Origin: Ectothiorhodospiraceae bacterium BW-2
GTDB lineage: Bacteria > Pseudomonadota > Gammaproteobacteria > Thiohalomonadales > Thiohalomonadaceae
DNA length: 64,000 bases
Direction: 5' to 3'
Assembly: GCA_008375315.1 (NCBI GenBank)
Contig: CP032507.1
Coordinates: 310,001 to 374,000, forward strand
This document shows positions 28,327 to 37,115 of this stretch, in pieces. Below the pieces are notes generated by a model. That model searched no databases. It was given only the letters and a program-made list of their open reading frames with translations, and was not told where the DNA came from. Positions within the stretch are counted from its first letter, which is position 1, and each line of letters begins with the position of its first letter. Position numbers and translations under genes: made by a program.

Positions 28327-28531
28327 CGGTAAAGTACAGGGCGTCTGGTTCCGCGAATCTACCCGTCACCAGGCACTCCAGTTAGCTATTGATGGCTCGG
28401 TCCGTAATCTTCCTGACGGTACAGTAGAGGTTATCGCCTATGGCAGCGAAACCACTCTGCAACAATTAGGGCGGTGGTTATTTCAATGTCCTCCCTTAGC
28501 CCGGGTAGCTCATGTCCTTGCCACCTCCTAG
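28292..28531 (+). CDS. acyP: Acylphosphatase
   Basis: A small enzyme (79 residues) that hydrolyses carboxyl-phosphate bonds. The active-site loop is clear, GKVQGVWFRESTRHQALQL (catalytic arginine), as are 'GSVRNLPDGTVEVIAYG' (catalytic asparagine) and 'QLGRWLFQCPPLARVAHV'. Its start lies inside the metallophosphoesterase relic; an alternative ATG is at 28301. Its end overlaps the lipoprotein gene by 20 bases. Confidence 0.85.
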   Translation: MSSMTISSVPISGKVQGVWFRESTRHQALQLAIDGSVRNLPDGTVEVIAYGSETTLQQLGRWLFQCPPLARVAHVLATS

Positions 28532-28988
28532 CAGAATCAGCCTGAAACCACTATTAACAGTTTGTGCCATATTTGGCTTAATAGCTATGACCACAGGCTG
28601 TAGCGAAGATGATATCATCGACTGTATCGACTTTGACGGACCTGAATTTAATCCAACCGAGCTATCTTCGGCAGAGCTCTATCAGCCCTATCTACAGCGG
28701 ATTGATGTGGCGATCGCAAACGAGCCCTACGACAACCTCTTCAACTACTCACTTAAATTTAGCGGTGAGTTACCAGCAGGCATCACTCTAAAATGGGGCG
28801 ATAATCAGCAATCAGTGACTTTAGAGGGCATTCCAACCCGCACCGGCCTGTTTGAATTTGAATTGGCGGTAAAAGTGAGCGATCCAAGCTATGACAATGG
28901 TATAGTCTATCAGCAAACAGAGGGAGAAGTTCAGGATAACCTCTGCTACGATAGCGAGAAAATTAACTATCAGTTTCAAGTGATTTAA
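28512..28988 (+). CDS. Putative lipoprotein with Ig-like domain
   Basis: A signal peptide with lipobox (hydrophobic stretch ending IAMTTGC, cysteine about residue 30) indicates a lipid-anchored envelope protein. The rest (about 128 residues) is acidic, with 'FNYSLKFSGELPAGITLKW' and 'LEGIPTRTGLFEFELAVKVSD', the pattern of a putative Ig (cadherin-like) fold in which 'LP.G..L....G...G.P...G.Y.F...V.D' recurs. The role is unknown. The start overlaps acyP. Confidence 0.7.
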   Translation: MSLPPPSRISLKPLLTVCAIFGLIAMTTGCSEDDIIDCIDFDGPEFNPTELSSAELYQPYLQRIDVAIANEPYDNLFNYSLKFSGELPAGITLKWGDNQQSVTLEGIPTRTGLFEFELAVKVSDPSYDNGIVYQQTEGEVQDNLCYDSEKINYQFQVI

Positions 28989-29082
28989 AAAATTGTTATA
29001 ATTCAAAATGATGACAAGGCGGTTAATGATCGCCATTAATGACCTGTAGGATAATTTTAATCACTGGATATTCATTGAAAAA

Positions 29083-29658
29083 GTGAATGAAACTATTCGA
29101 CATGATCCAAAAAAATGGCGCAATAACCTTGAAGAACTAGGAATGGAATATTACGAGGACGATGAAGAGCCAATGAAACATGACCTAACGCTACAAAATG
29201 AGACCAAAGAGTATCTGACAGCCTACTTTAACGGGCACATTGCCTATAATTCCGATATGCTCGAAGCGATGCGGCACGATATCTACAGGAATATTGCTAA
29301 ATTTGATTTCTACGAACAATATCTTATCGCTGGTAATCCTCGGATTCTCCACTTAATCCTAGAAGGCTTAGCAGCGCGGCCTGATAGCCCTCTTTTATTG
29401 GAATTACTGCTTTTTTTTCATCAATTCCACCCTATTTTACCACAGCTGATTGGGTGCTATACACAAGCTTTTTTACAGAATAATGATGACGAAGATCTCT
29501 TTGAGATGGCTCTGGATTTTATCGAGGCTACAGCCGAAAATGGTTATGATGCTATGGCACAACTCAGAGTACTTTTTGCCAATAATACTAATAAACTACA
29601 ATTACTTGATGAAGTCGAATTGCAAATTCAACAATCACGGGAAACAGCCTGGTTTTAA
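29083..29658 (+). CDS. Hypothetical helical protein
   Basis: A 191-residue acidic, mostly helical, cytoplasmic protein beginning with GTG 29083; an ATG at 29142 is an alternative. No family recognised. Helical pairs such as 'GNPRILHLILEGLAARPDSPLLLELLLFFHQFHPILPQLIGCY' give a HEAT- or TPR-like look. AT-rich relative to the chromosome core. Confidence 0.5.
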   Translation: MNETIRHDPKKWRNNLEELGMEYYEDDEEPMKHDLTLQNETKEYLTAYFNGHIAYNSDMLEAMRHDIYRNIAKFDFYEQYLIAGNPRILHLILEGLAARPDSPLLLELLLFFHQFHPILPQLIGCYTQAFLQNNDDEDLFEMALDFIEATAENGYDAMAQLRVLFANNTNKLQLLDEVELQIQQSRETAWF

Positions 29659-29737
29659 CGAATACATAATCAGGAAATAGGTTAACCCGCCTTTAGCAGG
29701 CCACCGATTTTTATCACACCAAGTCCCTCCCTTGATG

Positions 29738-30031
29738 TTATCGAACCTGATTACCTATATACAAGCGCCTCTCAACGCGTGACTTACAGATTTTTGTCCA
29801 AGGAGGTAACCTAAAGCCATCGCACTCTCTTAGCATTTCACAGTGAGTTTGACCCATAATGACTTTTTGCAAGCAAAGTTGCTGTAACTCATCACAATCA
29901 TGGCTTTCTATCCGCCGCTCTAACTGAGGAATAAATATATTTTTTAGCAGCATTAATACAACTGCTAACAGGAGCGGTAATACTAAATGTTGCACAACCC
30001 ACGCAAATAGACGACTAATCAAATTAAACAT
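29738..30031 (-). CDS. Hypothetical membrane protein
   Basis: A 97-residue protein with one strong membrane span (residues about 8-28, LFAWVVQHLVLPLLLAVVLML) and a soluble part with five cysteines (CDELQQLC, CEMLREC, and one near the C-terminus). Function unknown. It lies upstream of nothing obvious; the next minus-strand gene (ybjQ-like) is transcribed from 30419. Confidence 0.45.
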   Translation of the reverse strand: MFNLISRLFAWVVQHLVLPLLLAVVLMLLKNIFIPQLERRIESHDCDELQQLCLQKVIMGQTHCEMLRECDGFRLPPWTKICKSRVERRLYIGNQVR

Positions 30032-30098
30032 TTAAGCTTGAATAATAAATGTATTAGATTAATAAGTCATAGCCATTTCCTCTAAATATAACCGCCGC

Positions 30099-30419
30099 CT
30101 ACCTAACTGCCGTTCCATAGAGGATTAGCTCTGCCGCACCATGAGTCACCTGAGTGGTACTAAAGCGGATCCCAATCACCGCCTTAGCGCCCATCTGTTC
30201 CGCTTTGTCTATCAGTTTACGCTCCGCCGCCTCCATCGCCTCATCGACTAAGGTGGTATAGCCGGTTAACTCCCCTCCCACAGTCCAATTTTTGATATTA
30301 GCCAACATATCACCGACTAGCGAGCGGCTATAGCAGAACGATACCGCAACTAATCCGAGCACCTCTTGACAATCGATTGGCATCGACTCAATCGATAACA
30401 CTCTTACTGTCGATTGCAT
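30099..30419 (-). CDS. YbjQ/UPF0145 family protein
   Basis: A 106-residue protein of the YbjQ family: 'IDCQEVLGLVAVSFCYSRSLVGDMLANIKNWTVGGELTGYTTLVDEAMEAAERKLIDKAEQMGAKAVIGIRF'. The family forms pentameric beta-sandwich discs and is of unknown function. The usual motif 'G...A...G.R.ll....gGe...y' is largely kept. It follows the large exported protein gene by 16 bases and may be co-transcribed. Confidence 0.8.
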   Translation of the reverse strand: MQSTVRVLSIESMPIDCQEVLGLVAVSFCYSRSLVGDMLANIKNWTVGGELTGYTTLVDEAMEAAERKLIDKAEQMGAKAVIGIRFSTTQVTHGAAELILYGTAVR

Positions 30420-30435
30420 ACTTTATACCCTCCGG

Positions 30436-32841
30436 TTACTTTAGCTTTTTAGGATCAGTTGAAGCAGTCTCATCACTACTGACACTATAATCTACCGTAT
30501 CAATAGCACGAGTCTGAAACCCTGCCGATGGCGATACCGCCGGCACAGGTTTGCTAGCGGCTTTAGCCCCTCTTCCACGACGCGCCCAGAGAAAACTTCG
30601 GTAGGTCAAAGCCGTGATAATAATGAATACCACTAACAAAATAAGTTTCGGTACCCATTGATGAATCAATCGAACCAACCATTTCGGTGCCCACTCATAC
30701 TCTGTGGCAAACTGGACTAAATCGGCATCTCTTAGCTCATCGTAACTATACCCCTGTTGAACTAACGCAATGGCTGCGGTGGCTAGTTTACGCGCAGCCT
30801 CACCCGCGATCGGATCGGGATAGTAGTAGCGATAGAGCGCTACCCCCTCTCGACCTAGTTGTTGATAGAGAGAGAGAAGCTGTGGATCCCGATGCAGCTG
30901 TTGAACTAGCTGCTCTTGTGTTCCCCCCTGCTGCCGCTCTTCAGCCACATAGCGTTGCAACGCACTAACCGTGCCCTCTTCCCGCAGCAATTGATGAAGC
31001 TTGGCATAATTTAAGCTTTCCAACAGCTGTAAGGTAAACTCCGGCTCTGTCCGATAGAGCGACATCAATTTATCGACTAGTGGGGTATCAATCCCATTGA
31101 CCAGCTCGGTTACACTCCACTGCTGTACAACCGCTTTAATCACTTCGCACCCCCCTTCATTGCAACGCTGCTGTAGCTGTGGTAACAGTGCCGGTTGCGA
31201 TAGCAGTGGCATTAGTTTAGCCTGATTGATACCCGACTGGTGCAGTAGCCGCACTGCCTCTTCATGCTGCGATAGTGTTTCAAAACGGGTCACACTCCAT
31301 CCACGATCTTGCAGATCTAGCTCAAGCCTTATCGCCAGACTAAAACCCTTTTTCGCGGTTAATGAGGCGTGTTGCAGTTGATGTTGTCGAAACTGTTGCA
31401 GCGTATTGGGTAACGATCGCTTCGCCTCAATCAGCCAAGCAGTCGGCTCAATCCCCATCACAAAAGAGCTCTCAAGTAACAGGGCTCCATGCTGCTCATA
31501 CAGCGGCCAAAACTGATCCCGATATTGGCTAACCACTTTACCAATAAACTGCGATGGCGCACCGGTAGGAAGCTGCGTCATAAGGTGCTGCATCTGCTGT
31601 GGTGCTAAGTAGCGCATCGCCTCAATCCCAAACTGCTGCCCCATAGCCACAATATCTTTAGCGATATGCTCCATTAAATCCCCGGCTTCGAGTCGCGCGT
31701 TAATGTAGCTATTAATACAGGGGTTAACCAAAACCAACTCCGGTAGCGTTAATAGCTGATTAATCTCATCACTTACTTGATGCTGTACCCGATTCAAACC
31801 GTTAAACACTATACTGTATGCACTATTTTGATCGTTGTGATCATTGGTAAAGTCGATGAAGGTTGCCGGAGCTAGGTTGGCGCGATAGACCTGCATAAAC
31901 CCTTCACGCAACTCCTGCTCCATGCCCTCTTTAGCGTGTGCAGCACTCCAGGCATCTCCGGCAATGAGCACCCACCCTAAAATAGGAATCATCTTTGAGG
32001 CCACGCCCCCGACAACTTTACCGGCCACAGAGCGGACAATAACACGCTGCATGGTGCGGTTCATGGCCAAAATAATGGCACCAACCATCGCGTTTCCGAT
32101 GTCAGGTATATCCCCTTGAGATAGCTCAGAACTATTTCTGATATCGTTAAGCTGTTGCTGTTTGCTCACATTTAAGGTTGCCAGATAAATCGTTTCCGGT
32201 TGTAGTGAGGGAAAATAGTCGTTGGTCAGGGCAGCAATCTCATTAGCTAAGCGCTCGGTCTCCTCATCGCGTAAACGCTGGACTTCTGGTCCGAACTGGC
32301 GCACCTGCTGCTCAATAAACTGAGTCTGTAGTGGCTTAATTTTATCAATAGCTTTCTCAGAAAAGTTATCAATAATGACTGTTAGCTTTTCATTAATCTC
32401 TTCATCCTCTAAATCACAGTTCTTAAACCAGCACTTTACCGTGTTTTTTACGGTTCCCCAAAATGTATCCATCTTTGCTGAGATAACATCCATGCTACTC
32501 TGTTCAATTGTGATTTGGTTTAATTCAGACTCCAACTCAGAATAGAAGTCATTAAACTGCTGCTGCACCTCTGGCTGAAACCAGTAGCGTTCAAACTTGG
32601 CCACGATTCGTGTCTCATAGCCACTCATATCTAACTGAAACAGTTTGTCTCTTAACTCATTGCGTTTAAGACGGGAAGCACTAAGCAAATCAGCTAACTG
32701 CGAGCCGCTAAGCGGTTCAACATCTTTCACCATACAATTTTTCGAATTAGACGGTGGTGTATCAGATGGCTCTAATGTATCGGCGTAACTGCTGTTTATT
32801 AATAAAAACAACCCCAAAAATAACAGCAACTGATATTTCAT
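30436..32841 (-). CDS. Large exported protein with C-terminal membrane anchor, unknown function
   Basis: ATG 32841 (GGAG 8 bases upstream) gives a classical signal peptide (MKYQLLLFLGLFLLINSSYA). About 700 helical, glutamine-rich residues follow with a small hydrophobic patch around 'AMVGAIILAMNRTMQRVIV' and a glycine-rich 'GKVVGGVASKMIPILGWVLIAGDAWSA'. A single membrane span lies near the C-terminus (KLILLVVFIIITALTYRSFL) before a basic cytoplasmic tail. I do not recognise the family. The upstream extension to 32922 is rejected because the signal peptide and ribosome-binding site fit 32841. Confidence 0.65.
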   Translation of the reverse strand: MKYQLLLFLGLFLLINSSYADTLEPSDTPPSNSKNCMVKDVEPLSGSQLADLLSASRLKRNELRDKLFQLDMSGYETRIVAKFERYWFQPEVQQQFNDFYSELESELNQITIEQSSMDVISAKMDTFWGTVKNTVKCWFKNCDLEDEEINEKLTVIIDNFSEKAIDKIKPLQTQFIEQQVRQFGPEVQRLRDEETERLANEIAALTNDYFPSLQPETIYLATLNVSKQQQLNDIRNSSELSQGDIPDIGNAMVGAIILAMNRTMQRVIVRSVAGKVVGGVASKMIPILGWVLIAGDAWSAAHAKEGMEQELREGFMQVYRANLAPATFIDFTNDHNDQNSAYSIVFNGLNRVQHQVSDEINQLLTLPELVLVNPCINSYINARLEAGDLMEHIAKDIVAMGQQFGIEAMRYLAPQQMQHLMTQLPTGAPSQFIGKVVSQYRDQFWPLYEQHGALLLESSFVMGIEPTAWLIEAKRSLPNTLQQFRQHQLQHASLTAKKGFSLAIRLELDLQDRGWSVTRFETLSQHEEAVRLLHQSGINQAKLMPLLSQPALLPQLQQRCNEGGCEVIKAVVQQWSVTELVNGIDTPLVDKLMSLYRTEPEFTLQLLESLNYAKLHQLLREEGTVSALQRYVAEERQQGGTQEQLVQQLHRDPQLLSLYQQLGREGVALYRYYYPDPIAGEAARKLATAAIALVQQGYSYDELRDADLVQFATEYEWAPKWLVRLIHQWVPKLILLVVFIIITALTYRSFLWARRGRGAKAASKPVPAVSPSAGFQTRAIDTVDYSVSSDETASTDPKKLK

Positions 32842-33077
32842 GACACACACTCCAAAGTTGAATAAAATTAACAATTTTACTTTCATTCTTTTAGTGAACA
32901 CTGTAACGACCCACAAAATCAAAGGGCACTACAGCCGAAATGACCCGCTCTGACAAAGAGGTTCTTTTTCAATTCACTTGCTAGCAGTCTGGGACGGAAA
33001 GGAGAAAAACAGAGGGTATCTCCCTGCGGTAAAATGTGACAATTTGCCGTCATCGCACGCAACCGAAAGGAGTACCC

Positions 33078-33330
33078 ATGTCGCGTATTGTGCCCAATAT
33101 CACTACTCTTGAGCAACACCATCAGCAACTTCAGGCCGATCTGGAGCGTTATCGTCCGGATGACTGCCCGCACTGTGGCAAAACACAACTGCTGAAAAAC
33201 CGGTTTCAGTGGTGACTGGAGTCTCTCGGAGTCGGACTGTTAACTGGAGAGCCGGGGGGTGGGCAAAACCGCTTGGCTACGCCATCTCACCGAAGGACTG
33301 AATCCTCACAGTTATCAGCTCTTCGGGAGG
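33078..33330 (+). pseudogene. Relic of a transposition module: zinc-ribbon fragment joined to ATPase P-loop fragment
   Basis: From ATG 33078 (AAAGGAG upstream) 45 codons encode 'RYRPDDCPHCGKTQLLKN', the N-terminal zinc ribbon seen in some transposases, then TGA. The following DNA reads LESLGVGLLTGEPG and, one base shifted, VGKTAWLRHLTEGLNPHSYQLF, a P-loop ATPase of the ExeA/TniB type. The matching C-terminus of that ATPase lies at 35000-35143 on the other side of the ISKra4 element, so the element inserted into an already decayed gene. Confidence 0.65.
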
Positions 33331-33391
33331 GATCCCCCGCCGGGCCGCCCGTTTATTGAAAAGAGTGCAACCCGCCTCGCGCGCCCGCCTC

Positions 33392-34942
33392 TCAAGCCAG
33401 TAACCTGTCATGGTAAACTGTCTCATCATTGGCAGCCGCTATTTTGGCCGGGAGAACGGGAAAGCGCTTCTGCTGCTCCCGCTGAATATAGAAAGGGATA
33501 AAGTCGTCCCATAACCCGCTGGCATGAACCGAACGCAATGCGAGCACGGCATTGGCACCATCCATAGTCCAACGCATTCCGGACTGCTCCATGCGATCTT
33601 TGACGACACTGCGGCAAGCCCCTTCAATTACGCCTGAGGCAATCGGGTAACCCTTCTCTAAATATTCGTTGTATTTCATACGGTTTTCGTTCGCCGTAAA
33701 GTAGTTAAAAATTTTCTCCAACTTATCCCTATCCGCTTTTATCAGCCCATTGCGCGAGGCGATATACTTCAATGACCGGAGCACGACCGGTAATTCACCC
33801 GACAAAATGCGTAGCAACTGCTTTTGATACAGCGCTGAAGCCTGTGGGCTTTTTTTAGGATGGATAAGGTGAACAGCCTCCCATAAGTAGCCATTAACAT
33901 GCATAATATCGAGGATTTCCACGATATTGAACGCTTTATGCGGCAAATAGTCCTCACCCGCTTCCCACAGTGACGGTTGCCCATCGCACAGCAGAATCGT
34001 CGGTTTTTCTCCGTCAGGATTGCGGGTGACAAGCTCCCCTTTAAGCCATTGGTATCCCTCCTTCGTTTGGCCATGCGTGGTACCGGCCTCATTGCGCTGC
34101 AAAATGGCCCGGACACGTTTAAAGCAGGGTTTGGGACGAGAGGGAAAATCGTCCTTAGGCAATCGCTCCCCCATCAGGATACTGCACATCTGCTTGGGGG
34201 TACGGATATAAGGGTCAACGCTATAAACGGCCGTTACTAAAGCCATTTTTTTCTCCCCTTTACGCTTATCAGACTCCTTGCCTTTGGTCGATTTGGGGAG
34301 GCCTGGCTGCTCCTCTCTCCTCATCGCAACGCCTTTATGATCGGCCTGTAAGACGAATAACTCGGCTTCTTTCTCCGCTAAAGGCGGTGAGAGCGTGTTC
34401 ATGAACTCAGGAGCCGCCTCACTCATCTGTAAACAGCTGCGCTCCAGGCTATTCACTGACTGAGATAGATGGAATATTTTTTTGATAATCTCTGCCACTT
34501 TATTATATGGCTCCCCCTGAACGAACGACTGATCCCAGTTCTGTAATAGATAGGAGAAGACGCTTTCAGGCAGCTGCAGTTGGTGGTCGAGCGGGATAAA
34601 TTCGATTTTCTGACCCGCCCGGGTTCCGTAAACCACCCGCGAAATGGTGAACCGGCCAAAAATTGAGCAGTACTGGCGTGTGTGTTCAGTCGGCAGCCGG
34701 TTCAGCTCAGTTCCATCTGCCATCTCAAGAGTACTGCCTTGATCTCCATTACCCATCCTCGCAATGTGACATGCCATTGCCTGACGACCCATTTCCAGTA
34801 AGGCATCCAAAATATTCTGCTCCGTCTCGTGCAGCGGTTCCCCGTTCTCTTGCGCTGAATTTAGACAGGTTTTCAGTGCGGCGGGAAGATTATCAATATC
34901 TGAAGGATTGATTTCAATAGGATTTTCTGTCATCTTGGTCAT
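33392..34942 (-). mobile_element. ISKra4-family transposase gene
   Basis: A complete 516-residue transposase. Diagnostic segments: 'LFVLQADHKGVAMRREEQPG' (catalytic aspartate region), 'LLCDGQPSLWEAGEDY', 'ILDIMHVNGYLWEAVHL' and the C-terminal 'KGYPIASGVIEGACRSVVKDRMEQSGMRWT', which is the ISKra4 hallmark. Start at 34942. The ends of the element are not obvious; flanking DNA belongs to the ATPase relic. Confidence 0.85.
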
Positions 34943-34999
34943 CTGGGCTCTACCTTTTACGCTTTATTTACTCAGTACCTTAAGCTTGATTGGTATGAG

Positions 35000-35143
35000 C
35001 CCTTTTTTCAAGGGGTATCCGCTTTGGGGGCGCGGAAGGCGGGTTGCACTCTATTGAAAACCTCGTTAAATCTGGCAGCGGAAAAAGGGATGAATCATCT
35101 ACCCGATGAGTTAATCCAGGCCGCTATTGAGGAGTTGCGTTAG
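35000..35143 (+). pseudogene. C-terminal fragment of the disrupted ATPase
   Basis: The frame PFFQGVSALGARKAGCTLL... ends with HLPDELIQAAIEELR and TAG, the usual C-terminus of ExeA/TniB-like transposition ATPases. Together with the P-loop fragment at 33216-33330 it flanks the ISKra4 element. Confidence 0.6.
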
Positions 35144-35154
35144 GGGCAATCTAG

Positions 35155-35220
35155 CGTTATCCACAATTCGCTCCCCTGGAGACCCTTATATATCGTAAGG
35201 GGAGCGGGTTGTGGGTAACG
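35155..35220. repeat. Long inverted repeat with DnaA-box-like arms
   Basis: Arms of about 23 bases, CGTTATCCACAA...CTCCCCT and AGGGGAG...TTGTGGGTAACG, pair with three to four mismatches around a 19-base loop. Each outer arm contains TTATCCACA or TTACCCACA. There is no replication gene nearby, so this is more likely the end of a mobile element or a hairpin recombination site. Confidence 0.55.
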
Positions 35221-35325
35221 CGGCCAACCACAAATAGAGCGGGACGAGTCTGTGATGGATTTGTCCCGTTTTGTTTTGGGGTGAGGTGTGCTCTGTTTTA
35301 GCGTGGGACTTTGCTTCTGTCTCAT

Positions 35326-35445
35326 CTAAAAAAGGGCGGGACAAATCTCCTTGGAGAGTGTGGGACGGTACAGGCGTTCATGATAGCGGACAGTTTCGAA
35401 ATTGACGTCGGTGGCTTTGGCTAACTGACCAATGGTATATGTCAT
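35326..35445 (-). pseudogene. MerR N-terminal fragment
   Basis: From ATG 35445 the frame reads MTYTIGQLAKATDVNFETVRYHERLYRP, the DNA-binding helix-turn-helix of a MerR-type (mercury) regulator, then runs into unrelated sequence and TAG. With the Tn3-type transposase relic at 36228-37041 it suggests an old Tn21-like mercury-resistance transposon. Confidence 0.7.
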
Positions 35446-35467
35446 GACTACCGAGCAACGCGAACCA

Positions 35468-35830
35468 TCATGCCGCCAGGCTCAAATGTGCATCAATGAC
35501 ATCCCAGGGAGCCTGCAAGGTGCCGGATTCCGTCCGCTCCAACAAACCCGCTTCCTCCAGGGCGCGAGTATCGGCATGGACATTCTTGTAGTCACGCGCC
35601 AATGTGGTCGCAAGCGCCCGCACACTCATCGACCCCTGTTGGCGGAGCGTTCTCAGCACCTCCAGACGCCGTGGGGTAATCACTGCCAGAAGCATCGAGA
35701 GGTCTTCGAAATTCAGGTGGACCTCTATATCGATTTTCTCGCCACTTTCCGCCCGCTGCCAGGCATCCACGAAGCGATCAAACCCTTTTTCAGGGCTCTC
35801 TATACCAATATGGATATGCTGTTTAGTCAT
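35468..35830 (-). CDS. HTH antitoxin of a DUF6516 toxin-antitoxin pair
   Basis: A 120-residue protein from ATG 35830: an N-terminal part (GFDRFVDAWQRAESGE, then 'HLNFEDLSMLLAVITPRRLEVL') and a winged helix-turn-helix (RQQGSMSVRALATTLARDYKNVHADTRALEEAGLLER). This is the regulator normally placed just after a DUF6516 toxin. The antitoxin would repress its own promoter and neutralise the toxin. The upstream toxin frame, if read through its TAG, ends 8 bases inside this start. Confidence 0.8.
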   Translation of the reverse strand: MTKQHIHIGIESPEKGFDRFVDAWQRAESGEKIDIEVHLNFEDLSMLLAVITPRRLEVLRTLRQQGSMSVRALATTLARDYKNVHADTRALEEAGLLERTESGTLQAPWDVIDAHLSLAA

Positions 35831-36128
35831 GTTGTTCACCTCGAGTTCGTTCGATGTCGGCTTTAAAGTCGGCGATGAGTTGTTGTACGGAGATCTAGGT
35901 ATAATCCTCTTCGCGCTCTTGTCCTCCAGTTCCTCCGTAATGCCTGTGATCCCCTTTGCCGCGCTCATTGTCGTAGCGAACCAGACAGCGACCGGACTGG
36001 CCGTAATAGAGCCGGTATTTCAATCCGTGTGGTCGCTCCGCGTCGGGAGCCGGTAATCGCCAAATCACCATTTCGCGGATGGCACCGTCCCCGTAGACAT
36101 ACTTGTCCTTAAAGAGTAATTCTGCTTT
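35823..36128 (-). pseudogene. DUF6516 toxin with in-frame TAG
   Basis: From ATG 36128: 'KAELLFKDKYVYGDGAIREMVIWRLPAP', 'HGLKYRLYYGQSGRCLVRYDNERGKGDHRHYGG', the DUF6516 core, then TAG at 35895-35897. The same frame continues ISVQQLIADFKADIERTRGE and ends TAA 35823, overlapping the antitoxin start as in intact pairs. So the gene is complete apart from one nonsense codon that removes the last 24 residues. Confidence 0.78.
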
Positions 36129-36151
36129 CATATGGCAAATAATACCATATG
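36129..36151. promoter_or_regulatory. Palindromic operator-like site at the toxin start
   Basis: CATATGG-N9-CCATATG is a perfect inverted repeat directly abutting the toxin start codon (36126-36128 on the minus strand). Position and symmetry fit autoregulation by the HTH antitoxin; this is inference. Confidence 0.55.
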
Positions 36152-36227
36152 GCGTATGCATGCGATAGTGATGTATAGTATCGATTTCTCTGGAATGCAT
36201 TCGATGTTATAAAAATCAAAAATAACC

Positions 36228-37041
36228 ATGACTGCCTTACACGAAACTGCCTATCCGAGGTTAAAATCACAGCCGACGCCAGAGGATCTGGTGACTGTCT
36301 ACACGCCAAACGACGAAGAGCTTGAGCTGGTTCGATCCCAGACTCGCCAGCCCACCGCTCGCCTGGGGTTCATGGTGTTGCTAAAAACCTTTCAGCGCCT
36401 GGGCTATTTTGTTCCCATTGCTGAAGTGCCGGAGGCAATCCTGAATCATTTGATGGCGTGCCTAGAACTTAAAAGCCAAGCCGTTCCCCTTGATAATTAC
36501 GATACTTCCGGCACCCGTCAGCGGCATCTCAAGTTGATCCGTGACTTCCTGGGCATTACCCCGGTTAGCGATATCACCCTTGAGTTTCTCAAGTCTATAT
36601 TGCGCGAGGCGGCCACCACTAAAGACGAGATCCCCGATATTATCAACATGGGCCTGGAGTCGATGGCAAAGGCCCGGTACGAACTGCCAGCATTCGGCAC
36701 GTTCGTGCGCGAAGCAAAAGCGGCGCGAGCACAGGTCAATCGTGAGCTATTCGAGAATGTCTATCATGACTTGTCTGAAGGCGCTAAAACCCGGATTCGA
36801 GAAGTTCTGACACCCACCACGAAGTAACCTAGGACCCACGCAAACCTCCCGTTCCATTGAGGGCATTAACCGACGACAGATTGCATGGTTGAACCTACGG
36901 CATCCGACGGAGGAGAAGATTGATGAGGCGATTACCAAAGTAATTAACGCCTACAACCGTTTTTCGCTACCGAAGATCTGGGGTACAGGCAAGACGGCGT
37001 CAGCCGATGGAACCAAATGGGATCTCATTGAGTTTAATTAA
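36228..37041 (+). pseudogene. Tn3-family transposase relic (DUF4158 start, internal deletion, truncated end)
   Basis: Codons 1-199 encode the N-terminal domain of Tn3-type transposases (TPEDLVTVYTPNDEELELV, LGFMVLLKTFQRLGYF, IRDFLGI). After TAA 36825 the DNA reads SIEGINRRQIAWLNLRHPTEEK and then jumps to 'FSLPKIWGTGKTASADGTKWDL', part of the catalytic region hundreds of residues downstream in relatives. It then stops. Hence a large internal deletion and loss of the end. Confidence 0.82.
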
Positions 37042-37115
37042 GATTTGAGATAGCCGGTAGGCCAGTGTGTCGTGATTTTTGAACGCCATTATCTACTCCT
37101 GCCAGTCAAAATGCG

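Noticed and set aside
32919-33188. Minus-strand frame of 89 codons
   Set aside because: It is antisense to the zinc-ribbon transposase fragment and has no family features.
35155-35220. Replication origin because of DnaA-box-like sequences
   Set aside because: Only two boxes, arranged as a hairpin, and no replication or partition gene nearby.
24925-35897. Genome-wide reassignment of TAG to an amino acid
   Set aside because: TAG ends many normal genes (moaC, dnr, norB) at the usual lengths. Only decayed or accessory genes have internal TAG.
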